From contig NZ_JADHDU010000001.1 of the NCBI RefSeq assembly GCF_016820495.1, positions 496,257-560,256 on the forward strand: 64,000 nucleotides of DNA, in the 5' to 3' direction. Source of the stretch: Planococcus beigongshangi. Its GTDB lineage: Bacteria > Bacillota > Bacilli > Bacillales_A > Planococcaceae. Shown here piece by piece: positions 54,327-61,879 of the stretch. The notes beneath the pieces were generated by a model. The model was given only the letters and a program-made list of their open reading frames with translations. It ran no database searches and was not told where the DNA came from. Each line of letters begins with the position of its first letter. Positions within the stretch are counted from its first letter, which is position 1. Position numbers and translations under genes: made by a program.

Positions 54327-55049
54327 CTACATGCCGAAGTTTTGGAGCAAAGCCCGTTTGAAATCCGGCTGCCAGTATTTCCATGTGTGGTCGCCCTCAA
54401 ACTCATCATAGAATACCGGAAAAGATTTTTCCTTCATTAACTGATGGAGTTCACGGTTTGGTTCAAGGAAATCAGCTGTTTTACCCGAAGTCAATTTCAC
54501 TTCCGTTTCGCCCGTTCCGATCACATGATAGACCGTAAAGGCGTTGGCCGAATTGAAATTCGAAACGGCCTCCATCAATTCAGGCCCGACTTTCGGAGAC
54601 TGGAGAATGACACGGCCAAAGATATTCGGATATTTCAAAGCGCCCATCAGACTGACCGTCGCGGCCAAAGAGTCGCCGATCAGCGTACGGCCCATTCCGA
54701 CTTGGTAAGTCGGATACTTTTCATCGAGATACGGAACGAGTTCATGAGCCAAAAACCTTAAATAGGCTGCATGCCGGGAACCAGCCGGTTCGTATTTATT
54801 GTTGCGGTCTTCTACGTTCTTGTAAGGGATGCCCACGAAAATGATATTTTCAATTTCCCGGTTCTCCAGCAGTTCGTCAACCACGCGGGGAACTCTTCCC
54901 AATTGGAAATAATCTTTGCCGTCGGAAGCGATCACCAGGCTGTATTTATATAAAGGTGAATAATTATAAGGAAGATACACCAGCAATTGCATATCTTCCT
55001 GTAATTCTTCACTGAAAATCGTAATATCCTCTACATTCCCTTTGTTCAT
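54327..55049 (-). CDS. Esterase-family alpha/beta hydrolase, YjcH-like
   Basis: This 240-residue protein is related to the esterase D / enterochelin esterase family. The nucleophile elbow is in LIGDSLAA (Ser), and the catalytic His is probably in EGDHTWKYW near the end. It should hydrolyse an ester of unknown nature. The frame is open to 55241, but GAGGAGG precedes the ATG at 55049, which gives a normal N-terminus. Position after yjcG and yjcF matches Bacillus yjcFGH. It is divergent from the PgpA-like gene. Confidence 0.84.
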   Translation of the reverse strand: MNKGNVEDITIFSEELQEDMQLLVYLPYNYSPLYKYSLVIASDGKDYFQLGRVPRVVDELLENREIENIIFVGIPYKNVEDRNNKYEPAGSRHAAYLRFLAHELVPYLDEKYPTYQVGMGRTLIGDSLAATVSLMGALKYPNIFGRVILQSPKVGPELMEAVSNFNSANAFTVYHVIGTGETEVKLTSGKTADFLEPNRELHQLMKEKSFPVFYDEFEGDHTWKYWQPDFKRALLQNFGM

Positions 55050-55082
55050 GGTAGTGCCTCCTCGATGTGTATTGTATAAAAA

Positions 55083-55112
55083 TTGTATCACATTCAGACT
55101 GCAAGGTATAAT
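55083..55112 (+). promoter_or_regulatory. Sigma-A promoter of the PgpA-like gene
   Basis: TTGTAT, an 18-base spacer and TATAAT (55107-55112) lie 40 bases before the start codon, in the divergent spacer. Confidence 0.65.
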
Positions 55113-55152
55113 GGAGGAGCAACCATCAAATACAGAAAGAGGGGATTTTGAT

Positions 55153-55746
55153 ATGAAGGGAATGGATGGCGGGAATTTCCGGGTACATTCGGACGAAGTG
55201 GCGAAAGCGGCGCATGATGCGCTGGAAAAACGCGGGGTCACAATAGAAGGAATTGCTGAAATCGTATTTGAAATGCAGGAGCCTTATAATGAGGGCCTGA
55301 AAATGTCCCACTGTATAGAATCGGTGGAAAGCGTACTGAAAAAAAGGGAGATGCAGCATGCACTTCTAGTGGGCATTGAACTGGATGTTCTGGCGGAACA
55401 AGAAAAATTGTCCCGACCGCTGCAGCAGATCATCGATACGGATGAAGGGCTGTTCGGCGTCGATGAAATGATCGGCCTAGGTGCCGTTTTGACATACGGC
55501 AGCATAGCTGTTACGACATTCGGTCATCTGGATAAAAATAAAGTCGGAGTCATTAAAAAACTTGATACAAAAACAGGAGGCCAGGTACATACTTTCCTGG
55601 ATGATCTGGTGGCAAGTGTGGCAGCCTGTGCCAGTGCGCGGATTGCCCATAGGCAACGGGATCTTGAAGAAGCCGGAAAAGACTTCAAGGATATTACTGC
55701 GGACCAAACGGCACCTGAAACACATGTGGAAGGAACAACGACATGA
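55153..55746 (+). CDS. Phosphatidylglycerophosphatase A-like protein (YutG family)
   Basis: This 197-residue protein matches the PgpA/YutG family, which removes phosphate from phosphatidylglycerophosphate or related substrates. The core segment DEMIGLGAVLTYGSIAVTTFG is followed by LDTKTGGQVHTFLDDLVAS. Unlike Escherichia coli PgpA it is short on strong membrane helices, as in the Bacillus YutG version. The frame is open to 55042, but AGAGGGGA precedes the ATG at 55153. Catalytic assignment is by family only. Confidence 0.8.
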   Translation: MKGMDGGNFRVHSDEVAKAAHDALEKRGVTIEGIAEIVFEMQEPYNEGLKMSHCIESVESVLKKREMQHALLVGIELDVLAEQEKLSRPLQQIIDTDEGLFGVDEMIGLGAVLTYGSIAVTTFGHLDKNKVGVIKKLDTKTGGQVHTFLDDLVASVAACASARIAHRQRDLEEAGKDFKDITADQTAPETHVEGTTT

Positions 55747-55764
55747 ATCCGTGCCAGCAGTCCT

Positions 55765-55779
55765 TTGAAAACGGTTACT
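55765..55779 (+). promoter_or_regulatory. Catabolite-response element (cre)-like site before the TRAP operon
   Basis: The sequence TTGAAAACGGTTACT fits the degenerate CcpA consensus WTGNAANCGNWNNCW at all fixed positions. It sits 14 bases upstream of the TTGACA -35. Confidence 0.5.
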
Positions 55780-55793
55780 AAATTCAAATTTGA

Positions 55794-55824
55794 TTGACAC
55801 TTGGATAGAAAGTCATGGTATCAT
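55794..55824 (+). promoter_or_regulatory. Promoter of the TAXI-TRAP operon
   Basis: Consensus TTGACA (55794-55799), a long 19-base spacer and an extended -10, TGG-TATCAT (55816-55824). Confidence 0.6.
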
Positions 55825-55867
55825 GGATTTAGAAACACGAATAATTACGATAAGGGGAGGTCAAATT

Positions 55868-56860
55868 ATGTTGAAAAAGAAATTTGGTTTAGTCATGGGA
55901 TTGACGCTTGCAGGGTCAGTATTTCTTGCTGGATGCGGTGACGATTCTGCTGACACAGATTCAGGGGAAAACGGTGGAGAAAGCGGAGGTTCTGAAACTC
56001 CGGAATTCGTCAGTATCCTGACTGGCGGAACCACGGGAACATATTACCCGCTTGGGGGAGCAATGGCTCAAATTATTGAAGACGAAACAGGCATCGATAC
56101 TACTGCTGAAGTTTCGCAGGCATCTGCGGCGAATATGACAGCGCTTGCTGACGGCACTGCCGAAATCGCATTCGTTCAGACGGATACAGCTTTCTATGCA
56201 TCTGAAGGAACGAATATGTTCGACGGTGAAGTCATCGATACGGTTTCTGCCATCGGTGCACTTTATCCTGAAACCATCCAGTTGGTTACAACTGCGAACT
56301 CTGGAATCACTTCTTTCGATGACCTTGCAGGAAAATCCATTTCTGTCGGAGCTCCTGGATCAGGAACTTACATCAACGCGGAGCAGCTTCTTGAAATCCA
56401 CGGGATGACGATGGATGACATCAACGCTCAAAACCTCGACTTCGGTGAATCACAGGAAAGCCTTCAATCCGGCCAGATCGATGCTGCGTTCATCACTGCA
56501 GGGACACCGACAGGCGCTGTTGAAAGCTTGGGCGCGACTGCTGAAGTAGTGATCGTACCAGTCGAGAAGGACAAAGCGGATGCATTGATCGAGAAATATC
56601 CATATTATGCACACGATACGGTGCCATCAGGCATTTACGGTTTGACGGAAGAAGTTCCGACTGTATCCGTACTGGCTATGCTTGTTGTTCAAAATGAACT
56701 TTCTGAAGATGCTGTTTATGACATTACAAAAGCCATCTATGAAAATACCGATAAAATTCAGCATGCCAAAGCGGAATTCATCAAAGCTGAAACGGCACTT
56801 GATGGTATCGGAATCGATATCCACCCTGGTGCACAGAAATATTTCGATGAAGTAAATTAA
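55868..56860 (+). CDS. TAXI-family TRAP transporter solute-binding lipoprotein
   Basis: This 330-residue binding protein has a signal peptide with lipobox LAGC-GD, an acidic Gly/Ser/Asp linker and a TAXI-type domain (SILTGGTTGTYYPLGGAMAQI is the family start). TAXI proteins feed sodium- or proton-driven TRAP transporters with organic acids such as dicarboxylates or glutamate-like compounds; the ligand here is unknown. The frame is open to 55790, but GGGGAGGT marks the ATG at 55868. A hairpin follows its stop, before the DUF1850 gene. Confidence 0.92.
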   Translation: MLKKKFGLVMGLTLAGSVFLAGCGDDSADTDSGENGGESGGSETPEFVSILTGGTTGTYYPLGGAMAQIIEDETGIDTTAEVSQASAANMTALADGTAEIAFVQTDTAFYASEGTNMFDGEVIDTVSAIGALYPETIQLVTTANSGITSFDDLAGKSISVGAPGSGTYINAEQLLEIHGMTMDDINAQNLDFGESQESLQSGQIDAAFITAGTPTGAVESLGATAEVVIVPVEKDKADALIEKYPYYAHDTVPSGIYGLTEEVPTVSVLAMLVVQNELSEDAVYDITKAIYENTDKIQHAKAEFIKAETALDGIGIDIHPGAQKYFDEVN

Positions 56861-56880
56861 TAAGGCTTTACAACATAATT

Positions 56881-56906
56881 GACGATAAGGCGCAAGCTTT
56901 ATCGTC
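56881..56906 (+). promoter_or_regulatory. Intercistronic hairpin after the TAXI gene
   Basis: GACGATAA pairs with TTATCGTC, continuing through two further pairs to a GCAA tetraloop, and is followed by GTTATTTGTTT. It resembles the hairpins after appA and oppA. Confidence 0.75.
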
Positions 56907-56941
56907 GTTATTTGTTTAGATTCTACGGAGGAGAATGGATT

Positions 56942-57466
56942 ATGCGATTAATTTCCAGACAATATCTTCTTCTGATTCTGTTTGTCCTCATTTTAATCAG
57001 CTCCGCATTGATCTTTATCCCACTAAAAAGCAGTATTACTTTTATCGAAAGTGACACAGGACACCTTGCAGCTTATTCACTATTGACTCAGCCCCGATTT
57101 CAGATAAAATATACACATTCCATACATTTATCCGACGTTGTCGAAAGTTTTGAAGTTTTGGATGACAATACATTGAAGCTGGTTGAACTTGAATACGAGG
57201 ATTTTAATATCGGAATGCCTTCCAATGCTGGGGAAGGGGAAGTTTTCATCGAAGAAAACGGCAAGTATTACATAAAGAATATGGACAGGCGACTGCCGGA
57301 ATTCCGAATGTTGATCGGCGATGTCGATGCCGGATTGTTTTTGATAAAAAACAACAGAGAATATGATTTGAAAAAGACACTCGTCAGAGGGGAAACCTAT
57401 ATATTCCGAATTCAGCGGCTGTCATTTTTCGATCGATTAAAAGGAGTGAATATTGATGAGCAATAA
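56942..57466 (+). CDS. DUF1850 family protein of a TAXI-TRAP operon
   Basis: This 174-residue protein has an N-terminal membrane helix (residues 8-25) and an extracytoplasmic beta-rich domain. The family feature IKYTHSIHLSDVVESFEV is visible. DUF1850 genes commonly lie between TAXI binding-protein and TRAP permease genes, so it is probably an accessory or periplasm-facing component, function unproven. The start follows GGAGGAGA; upstream in-frame codons from 56879 overlap the hairpin and are rejected. It overlaps the permease gene by 11 bases. Confidence 0.85.
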   Translation: MRLISRQYLLLILFVLILISSALIFIPLKSSITFIESDTGHLAAYSLLTQPRFQIKYTHSIHLSDVVESFEVLDDNTLKLVELEYEDFNIGMPSNAGEGEVFIEENGKYYIKNMDRRLPEFRMLIGDVDAGLFLIKNNREYDLKKTLVRGETYIFRIQRLSFFDRLKGVNIDEQ

Positions 57467-59489
57467 ATTACCGCCGGAAGAAAGAGAAGAGATGAAATTG
57501 CCTCCGGAAGATGATACATACATTTCAGAAGAAAAACAAAAAGAGATCCTGCAAAAATATGACCCGGAATCAAATACCCGCGATTTAGCAGGCATTATAA
57601 AATATGTGGTATTCTTCGGTCTTTTGGCATTCTCATTATTTCAGTTATATACCGCAATCTTCGGGCAATATACAGCCTATATCCAGCGTTCCATCCATCT
57701 TGGATTCGCGTTATCGCTAATATTCCTGCTGTTTCCCGCCTTTAGGAGAAAAGGGATCAAACATACAGTTGCCTGGTATGATTATATTCTAGCCCTTCTG
57801 GCAATCGGAGTCGGTGCTTATTGGCCGATCATGTATCAGGATCTGGTATTCCGTATTGGACGGGTTAGTGAACTGGATTTAGTTGTCGGTATATTGGCAA
57901 CTCTATTGGTGCTTGAAGCGACACGTCGGGCGGTTGGCTTACCTATTACAATCATTGCTTCGAGTTTTCTTGTGTATGCGTTTTTCGGCCCTTATTTCCC
58001 GGGCTTTCTGCGCCACCGCGGGCAGGATATCGACTCACTCGTCCAGTTGATGTTCTTTACGACAGACGGCATTCTCGGTACTCCACTCGCTGTTTCTTCC
58101 ACATTCATTTTCACATTCCTGCTTTTCGGGGCATTCCTCGTTAAAACAGGTGTAGGACAATACTTTAATGATCTGGCTGTTTCCTTTGCGGGACACTTGA
58201 TCGGTGGGCCAGCAAAAGTGGCGATATTCTCAAGTGCCCTTCAAGGAACGATATCAGGGAGTTCGGTTGCAAACGTAGTGACTTCAGGTTCCTATACGAT
58301 TCCTATGATGAAAAAACTTGGTTATAAAAAGGAATTTGCCGGAGGAGTTGAAGCGGCTGCGTCTACAGGAGGTCAGCTTATGCCCCCGATCATGGGTGCC
58401 GCTGCATTCCTGATGGTTGAATTCATCGGCGGTATCACTTATTGGGAAATCGCAAAAGCCGCTGCAATTCCAGCTTTACTATATTTCACAGGTATATGGA
58501 TCATGACACATTTCGAAGCAAAACGGATCGGTTTGAAAGGGCTTCCGAAAGAGGAACTTCCTGATCGAAAAGAAGTATTGAAAAAGATTTATCTGCTTCT
58601 TCCAATTGTGGCGATCATCGTATTCCTGTTGATCGGTGTGCCTACGATGCAGGCTGCACTTTATGGTATTGTCCTGACTATTGTTGTCAGTGCATTTGAT
58701 AAAGAAACCCGCATCAATTTTAAAGATATGATCGATGCACTTGTAGACGGTGCCAGAACAGCCCTGGCTGTCGCAGCAGCAACAGCTGCTGCAGGTATCA
58801 TCGTCGGGGTAGTCGTAAAAACAGGTCTCGGTCTGAGTTTAGCGAACGGCCTCGTTTCAGCCTCAGGAGGAAATGTATTATTGACATTGTTCTTCACGAT
58901 GCTTGCAGCAATCGTCCTTGGAATGGGCTCGCCTACAACAGCGAACTACGTCATTACATCGACAATCGCAGCACCGGCAATCATTACTTTATTGATGCTG
59001 GAATATCCTGAGGGAGCAGCTGTGCCGATCGTTGTCGCATTGTCAGCACACTTATTCGTGTTCTATTTCGGCATTATCGCCGATATAACCCCTCCAGTTG
59101 CGCTCGCCGCATTTGCAGCATCAGGCATCTCGGGCGGGGAACCGATTCGAACAGGCGTCACAGCAGCAAAACTTGCGATTGCAGCGTTCATCATTCCTTA
59201 TATGTTTGTTCTGTCACCGGAATTATTGATGATCGATACGACTGTTCCAGAAATAATACTGGTTCTCATAACTGCAATATCGGGAATGATTGCTATAGGA
59301 GCAGGAATGATTGGTTTTTGGTATCGCAAACTAGTATGGATTGAACGAATCATACTTGTAGCAACTGGTTTAGCTCTGGTCTATCCGGAAGGGTATTCAG
59401 ACATAATCGGAGCAGTAGTATTTATCATCATGTTCGCGATCCAATGGTTGGGACGCGAAAAGAAAGCACCAAAAGTGAAAGAAGCCTGA
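57456..59489 (+). CDS. TRAP transporter permease, fused small and large subunits (4TM-12TM)
   Basis: This 677-residue membrane protein fuses the small (DctQ-like) and large (DctM-like) TRAP subunits, usual for TAXI systems. The N-terminal 45 residues are charged. About four helices (50-165) precede the large subunit, which has the motifs GTISGSSVANVVTSGSYTIP and LGMGSPTTANYV, typical of ion and substrate sites. It moves a carboxylate-like solute together with Na+ or H+. The ATG at 57456 has AAGGAGTGA upstream; the TTG three bases earlier is less likely. Confidence 0.92.
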   Translation: MSNKLPPEEREEMKLPPEDDTYISEEKQKEILQKYDPESNTRDLAGIIKYVVFFGLLAFSLFQLYTAIFGQYTAYIQRSIHLGFALSLIFLLFPAFRRKGIKHTVAWYDYILALLAIGVGAYWPIMYQDLVFRIGRVSELDLVVGILATLLVLEATRRAVGLPITIIASSFLVYAFFGPYFPGFLRHRGQDIDSLVQLMFFTTDGILGTPLAVSSTFIFTFLLFGAFLVKTGVGQYFNDLAVSFAGHLIGGPAKVAIFSSALQGTISGSSVANVVTSGSYTIPMMKKLGYKKEFAGGVEAAASTGGQLMPPIMGAAAFLMVEFIGGITYWEIAKAAAIPALLYFTGIWIMTHFEAKRIGLKGLPKEELPDRKEVLKKIYLLLPIVAIIVFLLIGVPTMQAALYGIVLTIVVSAFDKETRINFKDMIDALVDGARTALAVAAATAAAGIIVGVVVKTGLGLSLANGLVSASGGNVLLTLFFTMLAAIVLGMGSPTTANYVITSTIAAPAIITLLMLEYPEGAAVPIVVALSAHLFVFYFGIIADITPPVALAAFAASGISGGEPIRTGVTAAKLAIAAFIIPYMFVLSPELLMIDTTVPEIILVLITAISGMIAIGAGMIGFWYRKLVWIERIILVATGLALVYPEGYSDIIGAVVFIIMFAIQWLGREKKAPKVKEA

Positions 59490-59536
59490 AAAAGCGCCTG
59501 AAAACTCTGGTTAGAGTTTTCAGGCGCTTTTATTTT
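59490..59536 (+). terminator. Rho-independent terminator of the TRAP operon
   Basis: A 19-bp stem (59490-59508 with 59513-59531) closes a GGTT loop and leads into TATTTT. Confidence 0.94.
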
Positions 59537-59562
59537 GAAATAAGATTTTTTAAAGAGGAGTA

Positions 59563-59590
59563 TTGACTTTATTCGCTAGGGCGCTATAAT
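59563..59590 (+). promoter_or_regulatory. Promoter of tRNA-Val
   Basis: TTGACT, a 16-base spacer and TATAAT (59585-59590), 22 bases before the tRNA. Confidence 0.8.
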
Positions 59591-59611
59591 TAGAAATGTC
59601 CTAGTAATTGC

Positions 59612-59684
59612 GATTCCTTAGCTCAGCTGGGAGAGCGCTACCTTGACAGGGTAGAGGTCGCTGGTTCGAGCCCAGTAGGAATCA
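59612..59684 (+). tRNA. tRNA-Val (anticodon GAC)
   Basis: This 73-base gene folds as a full cloverleaf. The acceptor is GATTCCT with AGGAATC, the D-arm GCTC/GAGC, the anticodon stem CTACC/GGTAG with loop TTGACAG (anticodon GAC), a five-base variable loop, and the T-arm GCTGG-TTCGAGC-CCAGT. The discriminator is A and CCA is not encoded. It stands alone with its own promoter and terminator. Confidence 0.97.
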
Positions 59685-59730
59685 TTGGGTGCCAAACCCA
59701 CAGCAGGTTTTAGGAACAGAATCTGCTTTG

Positions 59731-59765
59731 AAAAAGCCGTCACTTTCGGGTGCCGGCTTTTTTCT
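59731..59765. terminator. Terminator between tRNA-Val and the nuclease gene
   Basis: AAAAAGCCG-T-CAC pairs with GTG-C-CGGCTTTTT around TTTCGG, with an A-run and T-run on the two sides. Confidence 0.88.
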
Positions 59766-59810
59766 ATGGATTTTTATCCATCCATCCATTCAAATTCTTT
59801 TATTGACCCT

Positions 59811-60521
59811 TTATTGACCCGCACTCCTGAAACCGTTATCCCGCGCCTCCTGTTCCGAACAGAACCATTCTTCGGGATTGGTTTGCTCATAAGAAGGGCT
59901 GCCGGGCATGTGATAGATTTTATCCCCTTGTCGGTTGATGTTTCCCTTGATATTGCAGTCCCCGGAATCTTGGCCGGTATCCGACTTTTCTTCTGTATTG
60001 AAAGCGTTACTGTCGAACCCGCGGTCAGTAACGTAATTTTCAGATTCCCAAACACCCAGATTTTGATCTCTGGCCTCTTGTTCTGCCTCTTCGAATTCAG
60101 CCTGATAACGGGTGTTTGGAGGGAAGACATAGGCAACGCGCGCGAGGCCGGATGCCAGCAGCTGCTCCTGTATACTTTCGCCGTCAGCATAAATATATGC
60201 GAGGAGCCGGTCATAATCATCATAATGATCCCCTTCATCCAATTCGATCGTTACGTCACCTGCTTCGAGAAGCCTTCGATTTTCTTCAGTTGCTTCCTTT
60301 CCGAGAGGCTGCTCACCGAAACGGGGATGGTTGGTCTCCGGTGTATCAATCAATAAATAACGCACAGTCGTTTCTTCGCCTTCGTACATGATGCGGATGG
60401 TATCGCCGTCAATCACCGACAGGACTTCTGCCGGAATGCGGCCACCTTCCGTTTCCGAAGTTTCGAATAGAGTGCAGCCGGAAAGCAATAAAGTTAAAAG
60501 GATGAATGCTGCCATTCTCAT
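59811..60521 (-). CDS. Thermonuclease (SNase-like) lipoprotein with Cys-containing C-terminal domain
   Basis: This 236-residue protein has a lipoprotein signal (lipobox LLSGC-T), then a staphylococcal-nuclease fold at about 28-155. The active-site pattern is present: VIDGDTIR, RYLLIDTPE and the DRLLAYIY strand with Arg. An acidic linker leads to a C-terminal module of about 50 residues with two Cys (CNIKGNIN and WFCSEQEARDNGF) of the type found after secreted nucleases. It probably degrades extracellular DNA or RNA while tethered to the membrane. The start follows AGAGGTGA. Confidence 0.87.
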   Translation of the reverse strand: MRMAAFILLTLLLSGCTLFETSETEGGRIPAEVLSVIDGDTIRIMYEGEETTVRYLLIDTPETNHPRFGEQPLGKEATEENRRLLEAGDVTIELDEGDHYDDYDRLLAYIYADGESIQEQLLASGLARVAYVFPPNTRYQAEFEEAEQEARDQNLGVWESENYVTDRGFDSNAFNTEEKSDTGQDSGDCNIKGNINRQGDKIYHMPGSPSYEQTNPEEWFCSEQEARDNGFRSAGQ

Positions 60522-60586
60522 TAAATCACCTCTTTCATTATTCCAGTATATTGTTCGTATGATATAGATTCAATATTGACAACAGC

Positions 60587-60627
60587 AAAACGCCTTTTTC
60601 AATGACTGGATTGAAAAAGGCGTTTTT
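60587..60627. terminator. Terminator downstream of the 47-residue protein gene
   Basis: A perfect 17-bp stem (60587-60603 with 60610-60626) closes a GACTGG loop. On the minus strand it ends the small gene at 60665-60808 and leads into TTGCTG, with T-rich sequence inside the stem. Confidence 0.85.
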
Positions 60628-60664
60628 ATGTAGGCTCTCGACGGGATGCGTATTGTCCGCTCAA

Positions 60665-60808
60665 TTAAAGCTGAGACTCCATTTCCTGATTCTGCTGTCC
60701 GTAATACAGGAATGCTTCCTCTTCCATATCCTGGATTTTCTCTTTGTTCAATCCAATTTCCAATTCACCGCTGAATACAGGTTCCCACCAATTCGTGTTT
60801 TCACTCAT
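60665..60808 (-). CDS. Small acidic protein of unknown function, 47 residues
   Basis: This short frame reads MSENTNWWEPVF at the start and ends QNQEMESQL. It is supported by a perfect AAGGAGG ribosome binding site eight bases before the ATG, a sigma-B-like promoter about 50 bases upstream and a strong terminator after the stop. The protein is acidic, has a Trp pair near the start, and has a likely amphipathic helix (LNKEKIQDMEEEAFLYYG). There are no membrane segments or cysteines. I do not recognise the family. Confidence 0.75.
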   Translation of the reverse strand: MSENTNWWEPVFSGELEIGLNKEKIQDMEEEAFLYYGQQNQEMESQL

Positions 60809-60857
60809 AATAATTTCCTCCTTTTTTAAATAGCTGGTTTAATTGTTTGACTATTCC

Positions 60858-60884
60858 ATACCCTTAAAGGTTACACTAATAAAC
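60858..60884 (-). promoter_or_regulatory. Sigma-B-type promoter of the 47-residue protein gene
   Basis: On the minus strand, GTTTAT (60884-60879), a 15-base spacer and GGGTAT (60863-60858) match the sigma-B form. The spacer is at the long end. Confidence 0.55.
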
Positions 60885-60931
60885 AGATAGACTGAAAAAT
60901 AAGCCTTATGGCCTTATGGGAGAGGAAATCC

Positions 60932-61855
60932 ATGATATCGATAGCGATAATAGGTGCGGGAATAGTAGGCGAACGCATCATCAGGCAGATTCAGCAAGGG
61001 AAAGGCGTAAACATTGCAGCTGTTTATGATGAAGATCCAGCTCGTCTCCAGCATCTGAAAGAGAGCTACAATGTACCGGTTTCAGCCTCCCTTGATGAAG
61101 TTCTTTACTCGGATGCTGATTGGGTATATATTGGAACTCCGCCGGCATCGCACGCTTCAATAGCCCGAAAAGCGGCGGATGCCGGATTGAACATTCTGAG
61201 TGAAAAACCATTGGCGCATGATGTTCAGGCCGGTGAAGAGATGGTCGCGTCAATCCATAAAAATAAAGTAAGTTCGGCCATGCATTTTCCGTTGATGTAC
61301 AGTGCTCCAGTCCATGAGATGGCAAAGCGTGTAAAAAACGGAAGCATCGGTGACATCCGCCGGATTGAATTGCAGACCGTATTTCCGGTTTGGCCGCGTC
61401 CGTGGCAGCAAACAACGTGGATCGGATCCAGGTTGGAGGGGGGCTTTGTGCGGGAAGTATTTCCGCATTATCTGCAATTGATCGAAAGGATTTTCGGCAC
61501 GATAGAAATTACCGCCCATGACGTCACGTATCCGGACGATCCGGAACTTTGTGAAACAGACCTTACCGCTCTGGGAAAAGTGGACGGGCGGGTGCCGCTC
61601 CTGTTGAATGGATTTAGCGGTGTCGGCCAAAAAGAATTGCTGCAATTTAAAGTCTATGGCAGTAAAGGCGTCCTGACTCTGGAGAATTGGTCACGCCTGT
61701 TTTTAACTGAAGCGGACAGCGACCGCATCGAATTGCTCGATTTTGAAAACGTACCGGGCCTGTTTGAAGAGCTGAAGACCATGTCGACCGCTTTGGTGCC
61801 GTTTGAAGAAGGCTTGGCTGTCCAGCGCCTGATCGATCAGCTGGTCAGCGAATAA
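60932..61855 (+). CDS. Gfo/Idh/MocA family oxidoreductase
   Basis: This 307-residue NAD(P)-dependent oxidoreductase has an N-terminal Rossmann fold (IIGAGIVGE at residues 6-14) and the family's catalytic EKP motif (LSEKPLAHD). The C-terminal alpha/beta domain includes GSRLEGGFVREVFPHYLQL, where a His replaces or accompanies the usual catalytic pair. Substrates in this family are sugars, inositols or other polyols; this one is unknown. The frame opens at 60908, but GAGAGGAAA precedes the ATG at 60932. It is probably cotranscribed with the aldehyde dehydrogenase 24 bases downstream. Confidence 0.88.
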   Translation: MISIAIIGAGIVGERIIRQIQQGKGVNIAAVYDEDPARLQHLKESYNVPVSASLDEVLYSDADWVYIGTPPASHASIARKAADAGLNILSEKPLAHDVQAGEEMVASIHKNKVSSAMHFPLMYSAPVHEMAKRVKNGSIGDIRRIELQTVFPVWPRPWQQTTWIGSRLEGGFVREVFPHYLQLIERIFGTIEITAHDVTYPDDPELCETDLTALGKVDGRVPLLLNGFSGVGQKELLQFKVYGSKGVLTLENWSRLFLTEADSDRIELLDFENVPGLFEELKTMSTALVPFEEGLAVQRLIDQLVSE

Positions 61856-61879
61856 ACTACTATTACAGGAGGCTATTCG

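Noticed and set aside
59685-60356. 223-residue plus-strand frame opposite the SNase gene
   Set aside because: It runs through the tRNA-nuclease terminator and antisense to a well-supported nuclease, with no start signal.
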